Assembly: GCA_022376925.1 (NCBI GenBank)
Contig: JAIOJX010000004.1
Span: forward strand, 3,534,001-3,598,000
Origin: Tragulus kanchil
Lineage: Eukaryota > Chordata > Mammalia > Artiodactyla > Tragulidae
Direction: 5' to 3'
DNA length: 64,000 bases
In this document: in pieces, positions 35,270 to 47,457 of the stretch
Layout of the letters: every line of letters starts with the position of its first letter
Numbering within the stretch: the first letter of the stretch is position 1
Program-made: the position numbers and the translations under genes
Notes under the pieces: model-generated
The model's input: the letters and a program-made list of their open reading frames with translations, nothing else
What the model was told of the DNA's origin: nothing
Databases searched by the model: none

Positions 35270-35890
35270 TGGTGGCTGGAGCTCAGGTTGTGTCTTATAA
35301 TGCCAGGTACCCTGCAAGGGTGGGTACTTCCAAGTACAGTCCAGGAACACCAGCCTCAGAACCACAGGGGGACTTGTTAAAATGCAGATTCCAGGGCCAT
35401 GTCAGGTCTGTGGAATCTGAGGTGGGAGGAAGGAATCTGCACAGGACACAGGATCCCTAGGTGACTCGGATACTTACTTATATTGAACCCACTGCTCTCC
35501 AAAGCCCACGGATGGGTCATGAAGACACCTGAGCATCTCAAAGATGTAGGAGAGGTTTGCATCTGGTCTTAGGATAGGGTGTTTAGCACCATGCAGTTGT
35601 CACAAAGCCCCTGACCTGGGCTGGCGGGGACCCCTCCATAGTGGAGGATGTTGAAGTGGAGAAGGTGGCTGACCAGCGATGACGGAGGTCACAGTGACCC
35701 TGAGGGGTGGCCAGGCCACCTCAGCAGAACCCGTCCCCCTCCCTGTCTCAGAGATCGGAGGAAACTGTTTGCCCTGTTGTTTCCGTTTATCTGGACATTA
35801 TTTCTATCTCCTTAGACACAGAAATTTTCTACATACATCTGTGTTTTAGCAAAGTGTTTTGAATTTTTACTAATCATGAACATCAACTAA
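35270..35890 (+). repeat. MER5-like segment S-C
   Basis: A third diverged copy of the S segment: GTCCAGGAACACCAGCCTCA, GTTAAAATGCAGATTCCAGG, TTTTAGCAAAGTGTTTTGAA. L1 follows at the same breakpoint (GAGAAACTCTGACCAG). It is partly repeated by D13. Confidence 0.6.
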
Positions 35891-37659
35891 AACCATAAAA
35901 AATGATGAGAAACTCTGACCAGATGTATAACTATCAAAGAGAATGAATCATTCATCGAAAATCTCCCAACTCTTTAGTAATCTTTCATTTCAAATTTAAT
36001 TTAATAATAAATTAGATCCATAATCTCTCCTGGTACATTCAAGTACATATAGCTCATTTTGATTCAATTTACTTCTTGGCCAACAGATAGAACTAGGGAA
36101 AACTCAGACTGTGATAAGTTGCTTCAGTCATGTTTGATTATTTGCAACCCTACGGACTGTAGCTTCCCAGGTTCCTCTGTCCATGGGGTTCTCCAGGCAA
36201 GAATACTGGAGTGGTCTGCCATTTCCTCCTCCAGGGGATATACCTGATCCAGGGATCAAACCCAAGTGTCTTGCTTCTCCTGCATTGGCAGGTAGGTTCT
36301 TTACCACTAGTACCACCTGGGGAGCCCAAACTCAGGCTAAATTCACCAATTTATATAAAAATTATAAAATCTCAATTGTTATTGGGAATCTTTTAAATTG
36401 GGCTCCTTTACTGAAGTCTCATGTATGATGTCCATTTTGTTCAGATTTATCATCTCAGTTCAATTATATTTTTAGACTAGATCATTCCTTGAAGTATAGC
36501 AGAAGTTAAAAGACAAATTGATGAACATAGAATCTCAGAAGAAGTTACAGAAGTAGATTCTGAAGCATTAAACAAGTTGACCCACTGCTCTCCAAAGCCC
36601 ACATGGTCTACCTAGCACCAAAGATGTAGGAGAGGTTTGCATCTGGTCTTAGGATAGGGTGTTTAGCACCATGCAGTTGTCACAAAGCCCCTGACCTGGG
36701 CTGGCGGGGACCCCTCCATAGTGGAGGATGTTGAAGTGGAGAAGGTGGCTGACCAGCGATGACGGAGGTCACAGTGACCCTGAGGGGTGGCCAGGCCACC
36801 TCAGCAGAACCCGTCCCCCTCCCTGTCTCAGAGATCGGAGGAAACTGTTTGCCCTGTTGTTTCCGTTTATCTGGACATTATTTCTATCTCCTTAGACACA
36901 GAAATTTTCTACATACATCTGTGTTTTAGCAAAGTGTTTTGAATTTTTACTAATCATGAACATCAACTAAAACCATAAAAAATGATGAGAAACTCTGACC
37001 AGATGTATAACTATCAAAGAGAATGAATCATTCATCGAAAATCTCCCAACTCTTTAGTAATCTTTCATTTCAAATTTAATTTAATAATAAATTAGATCCA
37101 TAATCTCTCCTGGTACATTCAAGTACATATAGCTCATTTTGATTCAATTTACTTCTTGGCCAACAGATAGAACTAGGGAAAACTCAGACTGTGATAAGTT
37201 GCTTCAGTCATGTTTGATTATTTGCAACCCTACGGACTGTAGCTTCCCAGGTTCCTCTGTCCATGGGGTTCTCCAGGCAAGAATACTGGAGTGGTCTGCC
37301 ATTTCCTCCTCCAGGGGATATACCTGATCCAGGGATCAAACCCAAGTGTCTTGCTTCTCCTGCATTGGCAGGTAGGTTCTTTACCACTAGTACCACCTGG
37401 GGAGCCCAAACTCAGGCTAAATTCACCAATTTATATAAAAATTATAAAATCTCAATTGTTATTGGGAATCTTTTAAATTGGGCTCCTTTACTGAAGTCTC
37501 ATGTATGATGTCCATTTTGTTCAGATTTATCATCTCAGTTCAATTATATTTTTAGACTAGATCATTCCTTGAAGTATAGCAGAAGTTAAAAGACAAATTG
37601 ATGAACATAGAATCTCAGAAGAAGTTACAGAAGTAGATTCTGAAGCATTAAACAAGTTG
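35538..37659. repeat. Tandem duplication D13, period 1,080 bp
   Basis: Copy 1 is 35538-36579 and copy 2 36618-37659. The 38-bp filler resembles, with errors, the sequence just left of copy 1 (ACCCACTGCTCTCCAAAGCC). This suggests a true overlap that extends into low-quality bases. Confidence 0.92.
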
Positions 37660-38075
37660 CATCTAAATGATTCTACCTTTATTTCCAAGAAGAAAAACAT
37701 ATTTTAGAAATGATTCTATAGTAAACATGTTCTGTCTGATATTACTAAGGCTTTAATCAGTATGTGAAAATCATTGAAACTGTAAATCCTGTCTCTGCTG
37801 CCATGCACATTTTTAATGACCCAATTGAAAAACACTTTTTAAAAATCTTGATTTTTTAAATTTAAAAATGTCAAACAGTATAGATAATCATAAAGATTTC
37901 AAACAGAATCTTTGAAAGTCTCCTAGGGAAATCTGGTGTAGCTTGTTTTTAAGATAGTTGTATTTTATTGTAAATGTTGGTTCTTTGTACATAGCCTAAC
38001 ATATGTTGACAAAGTGTGTTATCTCCCTAGGTAGCTCTTGAGTAAAATCTGTCATGTTTTATGAAAAAAAAAAAA
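35972..38075 (+). pseudogene. Possible 3'-UTR retrocopy of an unidentified gene, in L1
   Basis: Between two halves of one L1 (CGAAAATCTCCCAAC ... GCCCGACTAGACATTAATAG) lies AT-rich non-repeat sequence. It ends GTCATGTTTTATG plus a run of 13 A, as a polyadenylated transcript would. Terms such as TGTATTTTATTGTAAATG and GTTCTTTGTACATAGCC look like a mammalian 3' UTR. It is split by a Bov-A2 SINE and by duplication D13. I do not recognise the parent gene, and no clear target-site duplication was found. Confidence 0.5.
36097..36336 (-). repeat. Bov-A2 SINE in the 3'-UTR-like insert
   Basis: An antisense Bov-A2 from GATAAGTTGCTTCAGTCATG to ACCACCTGGGGAGCC, with a short flanking repeat AAACTCAG on both sides. 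The second copy at 37177-37416 is due to D13. Confidence 0.85.
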
Positions 38076-38537
38076 AGCCCGACTAGACATTAATAGTTTC
38101 ACTGGTGAGTTCCACCAAAAATTGAGAGAATTAACCTAGATTTGTCTCAAATTTATTTAAAAATTAGAAGATGAGTGAGCACTTCTCAACTTGTTCCAAG
38201 AGGCCAGAATTACCTTGATACCATCAATCCACACTCAGGAGGAAAGAAAACTACAGACCAATAGCCCTTATGAACATAGACGCAAAGATACTTAACAAAA
38301 TACTAGCAACCAAATTTGAAGCATATTAAAATGATTATACACCATAAGCAAGTGGGATTTATCACAGAAATGCAAAGATGGTTCAACACATGAAAGCAAT
38401 GTCACATTAATAAAGCAACAATAGAATTTCAGATAATTATCTCAATTTCTACAGAAAAGAAAGCCTTTGAAAAATCTAATACTTTCATGATAACACACCT
38501 AAAACACTAGGAATTAACACAAACATCCTGGAATACA
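38076..38537 (+). repeat. L1 ORF2 fragment, unit C
   Basis: L1 resumes after the retrocopy and runs to ACTAGGAATTAACACAAACATCC, where a different L1 begins. Unit C sequence continues after the insertion at about 42330. Confidence 0.7.
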
Positions 38538-40016
38538 AAATTAATACACAGAAATTTCTTGCATTCCTATACATTAACGATGAAAGGTCAGAAAGAGAAA
38601 TTAAGAAGTCCATTTACCATCTTATCAAAAAAGTACAAAATACCTAAGAATAAACCTACTGAAGGAGGCAAAATACTTGAGCTCCGCAAACTGTAAGATA
38701 TTGGTGAAAGAAATCAAAGATTACACAAACAGATGGAGACACATACCACGTACTTATATTGGAAGAATCAATATTGTCAAAATGACAGTGCTACTCAAAG
38801 TAATCTATAAATCCAATGCAATCCCTATCCAATCACCAATAGCATTTTTCACAGAATTAGAGTAAAAATTTTTACAATTTGTATGGAAACACAGATAACT
38901 CTAAATGGCCAAAGTTATCTTGAGAAGGAAAAATAGAGCTGGAGGAATCAGTCTCCCTGGCTTCAGACTACATTACAAAACCACAGTCATCCTTACAGTA
39001 TGGTACTGGCACAAAAACAGAAATAAAGATCAATGGAACAGGATAGAATGTCCAGAGATAAGCCCACATGCCAGTGGTCACCTAATTTATGACAAAGGAG
39101 GTAAGAATATACAATGGAGAAAGGACAGTCTTTTCAGTAAGTGATGCTGAGAAAAATGGACAGTTACATGTAGAAGAATGAAATTAGAATACACTGCAAC
39201 ACCATCCACAAAAATAAACTCAGAATGGATTAAGCACCTAAATATAAGCCTCCATACTATAAAGTTCTCAGAGGAAAGCTCTAAGAACAGGCAGGACTCT
39301 GACATAAACAGCACCAAGATCTCTTCTGGTCTATGTTGTAGAGTAATGAAAATAAAATCAAAGATAAACAAATGAGCCCTAATTAAATGCAAAACATTTT
39401 GCACATCAAAGGAAACCATATAGAAAATGAAAAGACAACCCTCAGGATGAGAGAAAATATTTGCAAACAAAGTGACTAACAAGGAATTAATTTCCAAAAT
39501 GTACAAACAGCTCATAAAGCTCAATATCCAAAAAACAAACAGCACAAAGAAAAAAAAGGGTGGAAGACCTAAACAGTTGTTTCTCCAAAGAAGACATAGA
39601 AATCACCAAAAACCACATGAAAAGACGCTCAACATCATTAATTATTAGAGAAATGCAGATCAAAACTACAATGAGATATTACTTCACATCAGTCAGAATG
39701 GCCATGATAAAGAAAAAAGAAAAAAAAGAAATCTACAAAACACTAAAAGCTGAAGAAGGTGTGGAGAAAAGGGACCCTCCAACACTATTGGTGGGAATGT
39801 AAGTTGGTATACAGAGAGTACCAACTTACCAACTTACATAAGTTGGCACATGATTATACTATTCCCATTATAAGTCATTACAGAGTATTGAGTAGAGCTC
39901 CCTGTGCTATACAGTAGCTTCTTATTAATTATCTATTTTACATATAGTTGTGTGTATATGTCAATACCAAACTCCCAATTAATCCCTACCTTCCCTCTCT
40001 CCATGGAGAACGGTAT

Positions 40017-40222
40017 AAAAAGTGAAAGTGTTAGTCACTTAGTAATGTCCAACTCTTTGCAACCCCCATTGACTGTAGCCCACCAGGCTCTTCTATCCAT
40101 GAAATTTTCCAGGCAAGAATACTGGAGCAGACAGCCACTCCTTCCTCCAGGGGATCTTCCCAACCCGGGAATCTCCTGCATTGCAAGCAGATTCTTTACC
40201 ATCTGAGCCACCAGGGAAGCCC
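40017..40222 (-). repeat. Bov-A2 SINE with 15-bp TSD
   Basis: An antisense SINE from AAAAGTGAAAGTGTTAGTC to GAGCCACCAGGGAAGCCC. CATGGAGAACGGTAT at 40002-40016 and CATGGAGAACAGTAT at 40223-40237 form the target-site duplication with one mismatch. A partial copy of its 3' end at 41321-41366 comes from D14. Confidence 0.9.
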
Positions 40223-42418
40223 CATGGAGAACAGTATGGAAGTTCCTTTAAAAACTAAAGATAGGGCTTCCCTGGTGGTCCAGTGGGTAAGGACACCGCC
40301 TTGCAGTGCAAGGGGCGCTGGATCGATCCCTGGCCTGGGAAGATCCTGTGTGCCGTGAAGCGGCTGGACTGATGTGTCCAATTACCAAGCTGGAGCTCTG
40401 GAGCACATGTGCCCAGAGCCAGTGCTCTGCAACAACAGAGGCCACTGCGATGGGAGGCCCACACAGACCAAAGAACAAAGATGGATGAAAATAGATAAAT
40501 GAAAGACCAATGGAAGTGGCCCGCCCATCCCCTCCCTCCCTAACCCGCTCCCCACCAAAAAGGAAATGGGCAAAAAAAAAGAGATAATACATACACCCTA
40601 ACGTTCACTGCAGTGCTATTTGTAAGAGGCAAGACATGGAAGCAACCTAAATGTCCACTGGTGGATGGATGGATAGATAAAGAAGATATGGTACACGTAT
40701 ACAACGGAATATTATTCAGTCATAAAAAAGAATGAAATAATGCCATTTGTAATGACATGGATGGACCAAGAGATTGTCACACTGAGTGAAGTAAGACAGA
40801 GAAAGATAAATATCATATGACATCTCTTACGCATGCAATCTAAAAATAGTGTTACAAATGAACTAATTTATCAAACAGAGCCAGAGAGGTAGAAAACAAA
40901 CCTATAGTACTGGGGAGGAAAGGGAAGATAGGAATTAATTGAGTTTGGTATTGACACATACACACTACTATATCCAAAATAGATAATTAATAAGAAGCTA
41001 CTGTATAGCACAGAAAACTCTACTCAATACTCCGTTATAACCTATATGGGAAAAGAATCTAAAAATAGAATGTGTTTATGTATAACTGATTCATTTTGCT
41101 ATGCAGCAGAACACAACACTGTAAATCAACTATATTATATTCCAATAAAAATCATTTGAAAAAATAAATGTTTTGCTAGGAATCATTGTAAATTAAAAAA
41201 ATAATAAAACAAGATCTCAACACAATTAAGGGCATATAAAAAAAGTCACAGCTAACTCAATGATAAAAGACTGTAACAATAAAAGGATCGATCCCTGGAA
41301 AACTGGGAAGATCCTGGTGGTGCATTGCAAGCAGATTCTTTACCATCTGAGCCACCAGGGAAGCCCCATGGAGAACAGTATGGAAGTTCCTTTAAAAACT
41401 AAAGATAGGGCTTCCCTGGTGGTCCAGTGGGTAAGGACACCGCCTTGCAGTGCAAGGGGCGCTGGATCGATCCCTGGCCTGGGAAGATCCTGTGTGCCGT
41501 GAAGCGGCTGGACTGATGTGTCCAATTACCAAGCTGGAGCTCTGGAGCACATGTGCCCAGAGCCAGTGCTCTGCAACAACAGAGGCCACTGCGATGGGAG
41601 GCCCACACAGACCAAAGAACAAAGATGGATGAAAATAGATAAATGAAAGACCAATGGAAGTGGCCCGCCCATCCCCTCCCTCCCTAACCCGCTCCCCACC
41701 AAAAAGGAAATGGGCAAAAAAAAAGAGATAATACATACACCCTAACGTTCACTGCAGTGCTATTTGTAAGAGGCAAGACATGGAAGCAACCTAAATGTCC
41801 ACTGGTGGATGGATGGATAGATAAAGAAGATATGGTACACGTATACAACGGAATATTATTCAGTCATAAAAGAATGAAATAATGCCATTTGTAATGACAT
41901 GGATGGACCAAGAGATTGTCACACTGAGTGAAGTAAGACAGAGAAAGATAAATATCATATGACATCTCTTACGCATGCAATCTAAAAATAGTGTTACAAA
42001 TGAACTAATTTATCAAACAGAGCCAGAGAGGTAGAAAACAAACCTATAGTACTGGGGAGGAAAGGGAAGATAGGAATTAATTGAGTTTGGTATTGACACA
42101 TACACACTACTATATCCAAAATAGATAATTAATAAGAAGCTACTGTATAGCACAGAAAACTCTACTCAATACTCCGTTATAACCTATATGGGAAAAGAAT
42201 CTAAAAATAGAATGTGTTTATGTATAACTGATTCATTTTGCTATGCAGCAGAACACAACACTGTAAATCAACTATATTATATTCCAATAAAAATCATTTG
42301 AAAAAATAAATGTTTTGCTAGGAATCATTGTAAATTAAAAAAATAATAAAACAAGATCTCAACACAATTAAGGGCATATAAAAAAAGTCACAGCTAACTC
42401 AATGATAAAAGACTGTAA
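40178..42418. repeat. Tandem duplication D14, period 1,144 bp
   Basis: Copy 1 is 40178-41276 and copy 2 41321-42418. The filler at 41277-41320 reuses SINE-like words (GATCGATCCCTGG) found in the adjacent element. The unit is L1 3' end plus a SINE. Confidence 0.92.
40264..40572 (+). repeat. Young SINE (GTCCAATTA type)
   Basis: GGCTTCCCTGGTGGTCCAG head, GATGTGTCCAATTACCAAGC body, CCCGCCCATCCCCTCCCTCC 3' stretch and an A-rich tail. The copy at 41408-41716 is due to D14. Confidence 0.88.
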
Positions 42419-44180
42419 GTGTCCCCCAACTCCACCCCCTTACACAGGAACAAGGCAAGGACGCTGGATCTCATCCTGTCTGTTCAACATTGTACTGGAG
42501 GCGCTAGTCAGAACAATCATGAAGAAAAAGAAAAGACATCCAATAAAAAGAAATAAAACCATCTCCATTCACAAATGACATAACCCTATGCACAGAAAAA
42601 TTCTAAAGAATCTATAATCCTCCCCAATCTGTTAGGGCTAATAAATATACTCAGCATAGTTGCAGGACACAAGATCAACAAACAAAACTCAAGCATATTT
42701 CTATACGCTAGCAATGAATCCAGTAAAATGGTACTTGCAATATTACAAAATGAATAAAATACTTAATAAAATTTAACCAAAGAGATACTAGACATAAACA
42801 CCCCAAACCACAACACACTCTGAAAGAAACTAGAAAGTCTCAATAAATGGGAAGACATTTGTATTCACAGACTGGAAGATTTAATGTTGTTAAAATGGGC
42901 TTCCCAGGTGGTTCAGTGGTAAATAATTCACCTGCCAATGCAGGAGACATGGGTTCAACCCCTGGATCATAGAAACCCTCCTGTATTCTTTCCTGGAAAA
43001 TCCCATGGACAGAGGAACCTGGCAGGCTACAGTCCATGAAGTCACAAAGAGCTGGGCCAAAGTTAGCAACTGAGCACTCACACAAAATGAAAATGACAAT
43101 ATTCCTCAAAGTGATCTATAGATTCAATACTGACCCTATAAAAATCCCAATAACCTTTAATGCAGAAATGAAAAAAATTTGATTCTCAAATTCATATGGA
43201 ATTCAAAAGATGCCAAATAGCAAATCAATCTTGAAAAAAACAAAGCTGGATTTGCACTTCCCAATATTACAACTTACTACAAAGCTAAAGAAATCAAAAC
43301 AGTATGGTACTGACGTAAGAACAGATTCAGAGATCAATAGAATAAACTTGAGAGTTCAGAAAGAAACCATCACCATGAATGGTCAATTGATTATCAACAA
43401 GGATGCCAAGGCCAATCAAGGGGAGAAGTACAGCCTTTTCTCAAAATGGTGTTAAGAGAACTGCATATCCACAGACAAAAGAATGAACTTCATACCATAC
43501 ACAAAAATTAACTCAGAATCAATCAAAAGCGTACATACTGGCTAAAAGTATACAACTCTTAGAAGAAAATACGGGGATAAATATTCATGACTTGAAAATG
43601 GTTTCATAGCTATGTTCCTAAAACATAAAAACCCAAAGAAAAAATAGATAAATTTGACTTCATTGAAATTAAATGTTTTGGTGCAAAGAATATCATCAAG
43701 AGAGTAAAGAGACAATACAGAATGGCAGAAAATATTTGCAAACCATTTATACAATGGTTAAGTGTCATATATATTTCCCTCAAGACATGTCATATATATT
43801 TCCCTCAAGACATATCATCTATAATTCAATAAAGACTACTCAATTTAAAAGTGATCAAAATAGTTGAATAGATATTTCTCCAAAGAAGATATACAAATGA
43901 CCAACAAGTACATAAAATGATGCTTAATATCATTATTCATTAGGAAAATTCAAATCAAGACTACAGTGAGATACTGCCTCATACCAACTAGGTTGCCCAA
44001 AATTTAAAAAAGAAAAATCAGAAAATAACAAGTTTTGGCAAGGATGTGAAAAATTGGAACCCTTATACAATCCTCATGAGAGTTTAAATGGTGCAGCTGC
44101 TATGGTCATCAATTTGTTAGTTCTTTGAAAAGTTACACAGAGAATTACCATATGATTACCATACCAGCAATTTGCTCCTA
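42330..44180 (+). repeat. L1 ORF2 fragment, unit C continuation
   Basis: Old L1 sequence resumes and continues to GCAATTTGCTCCTAGGTGC, where ERV-related sequence begins. Frames are broken. A 25-bp direct repeat (GTCATATATATTTCCCTC) occurs at 43764-43788 and 43789-43813. Confidence 0.7.
42897..43085 (+). repeat. Bov-tA SINE
   Basis: GGGCTTCCCAGGTGGTTCAG head, GGAAAATCCCATGGACAGAGG and GGCTACAGTCCATGAAGTC body. A short flanking repeat AAAATG is visible on both sides. Confidence 0.85.
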
Positions 44181-44181
44181 G

Positions 44182-44750
44182 GTGCTACCAGCAAGGGTTT
44201 AGTATCAGACATGCAGAGAAGTCAATACTATGGCTCTGACTTCTGTGAAAATAAAGTTTTATTGTGAGGTCAACTGGCAAGGAGATAGGAGATAAGGCTC
44301 TCAAATCTCTTTCCTTCCAGGATGTAGGGCAAAATTTAAGGGATTTAGAGAAATTTCAAGCTTGGAAGCTGACTGACTAGTCATGAATCAGTCCTTTTTG
44401 TAAGCTACTTGCACTGCTGGAAGCCAGATTTTCCTTGTTGGAGGAGTCTCACTTTGACATGGGTGTTGGTGGCAACGTTTCTGTTCTTTGAGCCTCACAG
44501 ATGACATACTCTTGGCCCTGACGGTGTGGGTTCCTATCCTGCACATGTGCAAGCCATGCATGCCGTGCTCTCTTCATAGAACTCCAGGTCTGATGCATCA
44601 ACAACGTTTCTAGACAGGTTAAACCACCTTAACAAGGTGCTGTTTCATTTCGCCTGTTTTCTCTCTATATTTTTTCTCTATATATTCCTTAGTCATGAAG
44701 GAAATATGGGGAGCACTGCTCTAGCTGCTTTCTGCTGATTACAGGCCTGG
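44182..44750 (-). mobile_element. Probable ERV LTR (3' end of ERV remnant 1)
   Basis: Non-L1 sequence lies directly downstream, on the minus strand, of a retroviral pol remnant. Read on the minus strand, CACAATAAAACTTTATTTTC (complement near 44250-44270) is a polyadenylation-signal region as expected for R/U5. The U3 side contains an ATATATAGAG TATA-like box (complement near 44670-44690). The position matches a 3' LTR, but I could not find a second LTR to confirm it. Confidence 0.45.
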
Positions 44751-44754
44751 ATTT

Positions 44755-44905
44755 CTTTTTGACTGCACTGAAGCCCACGCGCCCTAGACCCTGTGCTCCA
44801 CAAGATAAACCACCTCAGTGAGAAGCCCAGCCGCCTCAACTAGAGAGTAGCTCCACTCTCCACAACTAGAGAAAAGCCCATGCAGTAACAAAGACCCAGT
44901 GCAGC
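44755..44905 (+). repeat. tRNA-SINE 3' fragment
   Basis: GAAGCCCACGCGCCCTAGACC, CAACTAGAGAGTAGCTCC and GAAAAGCCCATGCAGTAAC are 3' body words of the long-body tRNA-derived SINE. The head is missing. Confidence 0.7.
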
Positions 44906-45013
44906 CTCCTGCCTCACCAAAAAAAAGACTTTATCCAAGTTAAGTGGGTTTATTGACATATTTCAGTGATTTTTTTCTATATATGATTCATCTTTTCAGT
45001 CATTTCCCACACA

Positions 45014-45244
45014 CTAGGGTCTCCATGAAGCATGTAACTTCCATTGCATTCCGAGGGCCCCAGACACTCTTGAGATACCTCGGCTATGAGTGAAAGCTCC
45101 TTCACTGTCACTCTGAATTGAAAGAGGCAACTCAACATGAGGGACAACTGCTTTTAGTAAGGCTGTAATTACCTTGGAAGTCTTGTGTGTCCAGCATGAA
45201 AAAGCTTTGAACATTATGGGTTCTTTGACATAGATGAGAAACAC
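45014..45244 (-). pseudogene. ERV pol remnant: integrase fragment (copy 1)
   Basis: A 76-residue minus-strand frame contains WTHKTSKVITALLKAVVPHV and LPLSIQSDSEGAF. This pattern matches the second catalytic aspartate region of a gammaretrovirus-like integrase core. The frame is truncated on both sides and the remaining catalytic residues are not visible. It lies 3' of the RNase H remnant in the expected pol order. It is an inactive fossil. The duplicate lies at 46117-46347. Confidence 0.7.
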
Positions 45245-45261
45245 TTCTTTCCATTAATGCT

Positions 45262-45483
45262 CAGGGTTTCCCAGGTGCTGCAATGGGTAAAGAATCCCTC
45301 TGCCAATGCAGGAGACTCAGCAGATGAGGGTTTGATCCCTGGATCAGGAGGATCCTCTGCAGGAGAAAATGGCAACCCACTCCAGTATTCTTGCCTGGAA
45401 AACCCAATGGACAGAGAAGACTGGTAGGTTATAGTCCATGGGGTTGCAAAGAGTGAAACGTGTCTCAGTAACTGAGGACACAC
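45262..45483 (+). repeat. Bov-tA SINE in ERV pol
   Basis: GCTCAGGGTTTCCCAGGTGC head, GGCAACCCACTCCAGTATTC and GTCCATGGGGTTGCAAAGAG body. It separates the integrase and RNase H remnants. The copy at 46365-46586 is from D15. Confidence 0.9.
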
Positions 45484-45744
45484 ATAAGCACTAGTCTCTG
45501 TTCAGTATCAATCCAGCCTTCTTTCATTGTTTCGTACTGAGCACCATCTAAATCTTGAGAACTGGCATGAAATCCCCATTCGTCTGCTCTCACTAGATTT
45601 ATCTCCAAATGCCCAGGTTTAAAAGGGATAGGTCCACACTCACAGTGAGTGCTGGGGTCTTGGGAGCTGGGTTTTTGGTTTGGGCCAGCTGTTTTGCAGC
45701 CTGATCAGCCAAATCATTTCCTTAGCTATGTAACTATCAGTCTT

Positions 45745-45990
45745 TCAGTGACCCAGGCAATACACTTTAGTTACTTCTTCTGGCATTATAAGAGAGTCTA
45801 ATGAAACCAGCAACTCCTCTGCATGTTTAATTTCTCTCCTTCCTGATAACAGAAGACCTCTCTCTTCCCATATGACCCCATGTGTATGACAGGCAGAGAA
45901 GGCACACCTAGAATCAGTGTACATGATGATTTCTTCTGGGGACTTGTGAGGGTTATGACTTCCTGATGGAACCAGAAGACCTCTCCACAA
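45745..45990 (-). pseudogene. ERV pol remnant: RNase H fragment (copy 1)
   Basis: The minus-strand frame has MYTDSRCAFSACHTHGVIWE and RGLLLSGRREIKHAEELLVS, then an EEVTKVYCLGH end. The TDSR-A and GLL-SG patterns are those of a gammaretrovirus-like RNase H domain. The N-terminal side of this copy is replaced by D15 filler. The longer version is at 46848-47099. Confidence 0.75.
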
Positions 45991-46116
45991 CTAGGGTCTC
46001 GCCATGACCTCCTGCCTCACCAAAAAAAAGACTTTATCCAAGTTAAGTGGGTTTATTGACATATTTCAGTGATTTTTTTCTATATATGATTCATCTTTTC
46101 AGTCATTTCCCACACA

Positions 46117-46347
46117 CTAGGGTCTCCATGAAGCATGTAACTTCCATTGCATTCCGAGGGCCCCAGACACTCTTGAGATACCTCGGCTATGAGTGAAAGC
46201 TCCTTCACTGTCACTCTGAATTGAAAGAGGCAACTCAACATGAGGGACAACTGCTTTTAGTAAGGCTGTAATTACCTTGGAAGTCTTGTGTGTCCAGCAT
46301 GAAAAAGCTTTGAACATTATGGGTTCTTTGACATAGATGAGAAACAC
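46117..46347 (-). pseudogene. ERV integrase fragment (copy 2, D15)
   Basis: Identical translation to the frame at 45014-45244, shifted by 1,103 bp. It is part of duplication D15, not a second viral insertion. Confidence 0.7.
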
Positions 46348-46847
46348 TTCTTTCCATTAATGCTCAGGGTTTCCCAGGTGCTGCAATGGGTAAAGAATCC
46401 CTCTGCCAATGCAGGAGACTCAGCAGATGAGGGTTTGATCCCTGGATCAGGAGGATCCTCTGCAGGAGAAAATGGCAACCCACTCCAGTATTCTTGCCTG
46501 GAAAACCCAATGGACAGAGAAGACTGGTAGGTTATAGTCCATGGGGTTGCAAAGAGTGAAACGTGTCTCAGTAACTGAGGACACACATAAGCACTAGTCT
46601 CTGTTCAGTATCAATCCAGCCTTCTTTCATTGTTTCGTACTGAGCACCATCTAAATCTTGAGAACTGGCATGAAATCCCCATTCGTCTGCTCTCACTAGA
46701 TTTATCTCCAAATGCCCAGGTTTAAAAGGGATAGGTCCACACTCACAGTGAGTGCTGGGGTCTTGGGAGCTGGGTTTTTGGTTTGGGCCAGCTGTTTTGC
46801 AGCCTGATCAGCCAAATCATTTCCTTAGCTATGTAACTATCAGTCTT

Positions 46848-47440
46848 TCAGTGACCCAGGCAATACACTTTAGTTACTTCTTCTGGCATTATAAGAGAGT
46901 CTAATGAAACCAGCAACTCCTCTGCATGTTTAATTTCTCTCCTTCCTGATAACAGAAGACCTCTCTCTTCCCATATGACCCCATGTGTATGACAGGCAGA
47001 GAAGGCACACCTAGAATCAGTGTACATGATGACCTTTCTCTTTGCTCCAAGGAACCGGGAACTTGTGAGGGTTATGATCTCTGACTCTTGAGCAGACACA
47101 CCTGGAGGAAGGCTTCTCTTCTAGGACTTCCTGATGAGTTACTGCTGCATACCCAGGTTTTCAGACAGAGTCCCTGGTTCATGAAGCTGCTCCTGTCTGT
47201 GGACATTTCCACACTCTGATTTTCTAAAGGCTGATCAGTCAGGTCTGCTTGAACAGAGTCAGTTACTTGTATGGGATGGAACTCTGTCTGGCAATCCACT
47301 GTCCAGCTTAATGGCTGTCTTTTGCTTTAAGAACCTCATGTGGGAGTTGGCCATGAGACCAAACTTAGGGTTCCAACTATGAAAACACCCTGCATTCCTA
47401 AAAATCTTCACCTTTTCTTTCTGATGGTGGGTACAATCAC
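46848..47440 (-). pseudogene. ERV pol remnant: RNase H (copy 2) and upstream pol
   Basis: It repeats the RNase H frame and continues rightwards beyond the duplicated part. The next minus-strand frame, at 47072-47299, is compatible with connection-domain sequence but too degraded to assign residues. It ends at the SINE at 47458. Confidence 0.6.
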
Positions 47441-47457
47441 TCTAAATCAAGATCCAG

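Larger units (their letters stand above)
38538..41170 (+). mobile_element. L1 3' portion inserted in older L1
   Basis: A less diverged L1 segment from AATACAAAATTAATACACAG through the ORF2 C-terminal part (GAGCTGGAGGAATCAGTCTC) to its 3' end (ATTCCAATAAAAATCATTTG). Frames are broken. It is inserted in the older L1, which shows TAGGAAT words on both sides. Two SINEs and D14 lie within it. Confidence 0.7.
44905..47032. repeat. Tandem duplication D15, period 1,103 bp
   Basis: Copy 1 is 44905-45929 and copy 2 46008-47032, with a 78-bp filler. The filler contains jumbled fragments of sequence found at about 47058 and 46120. The unit duplicates the ERV integrase and RNase H remnants and a Bov-tA SINE. 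Confidence 0.92.

Noticed and set aside
46117..47099. Second ERV integrase/RNase H set as a second provirus
   Set aside because: The copy is identical at a constant 1,103-bp shift, including the SINE between the domains, so it belongs to duplication D15.
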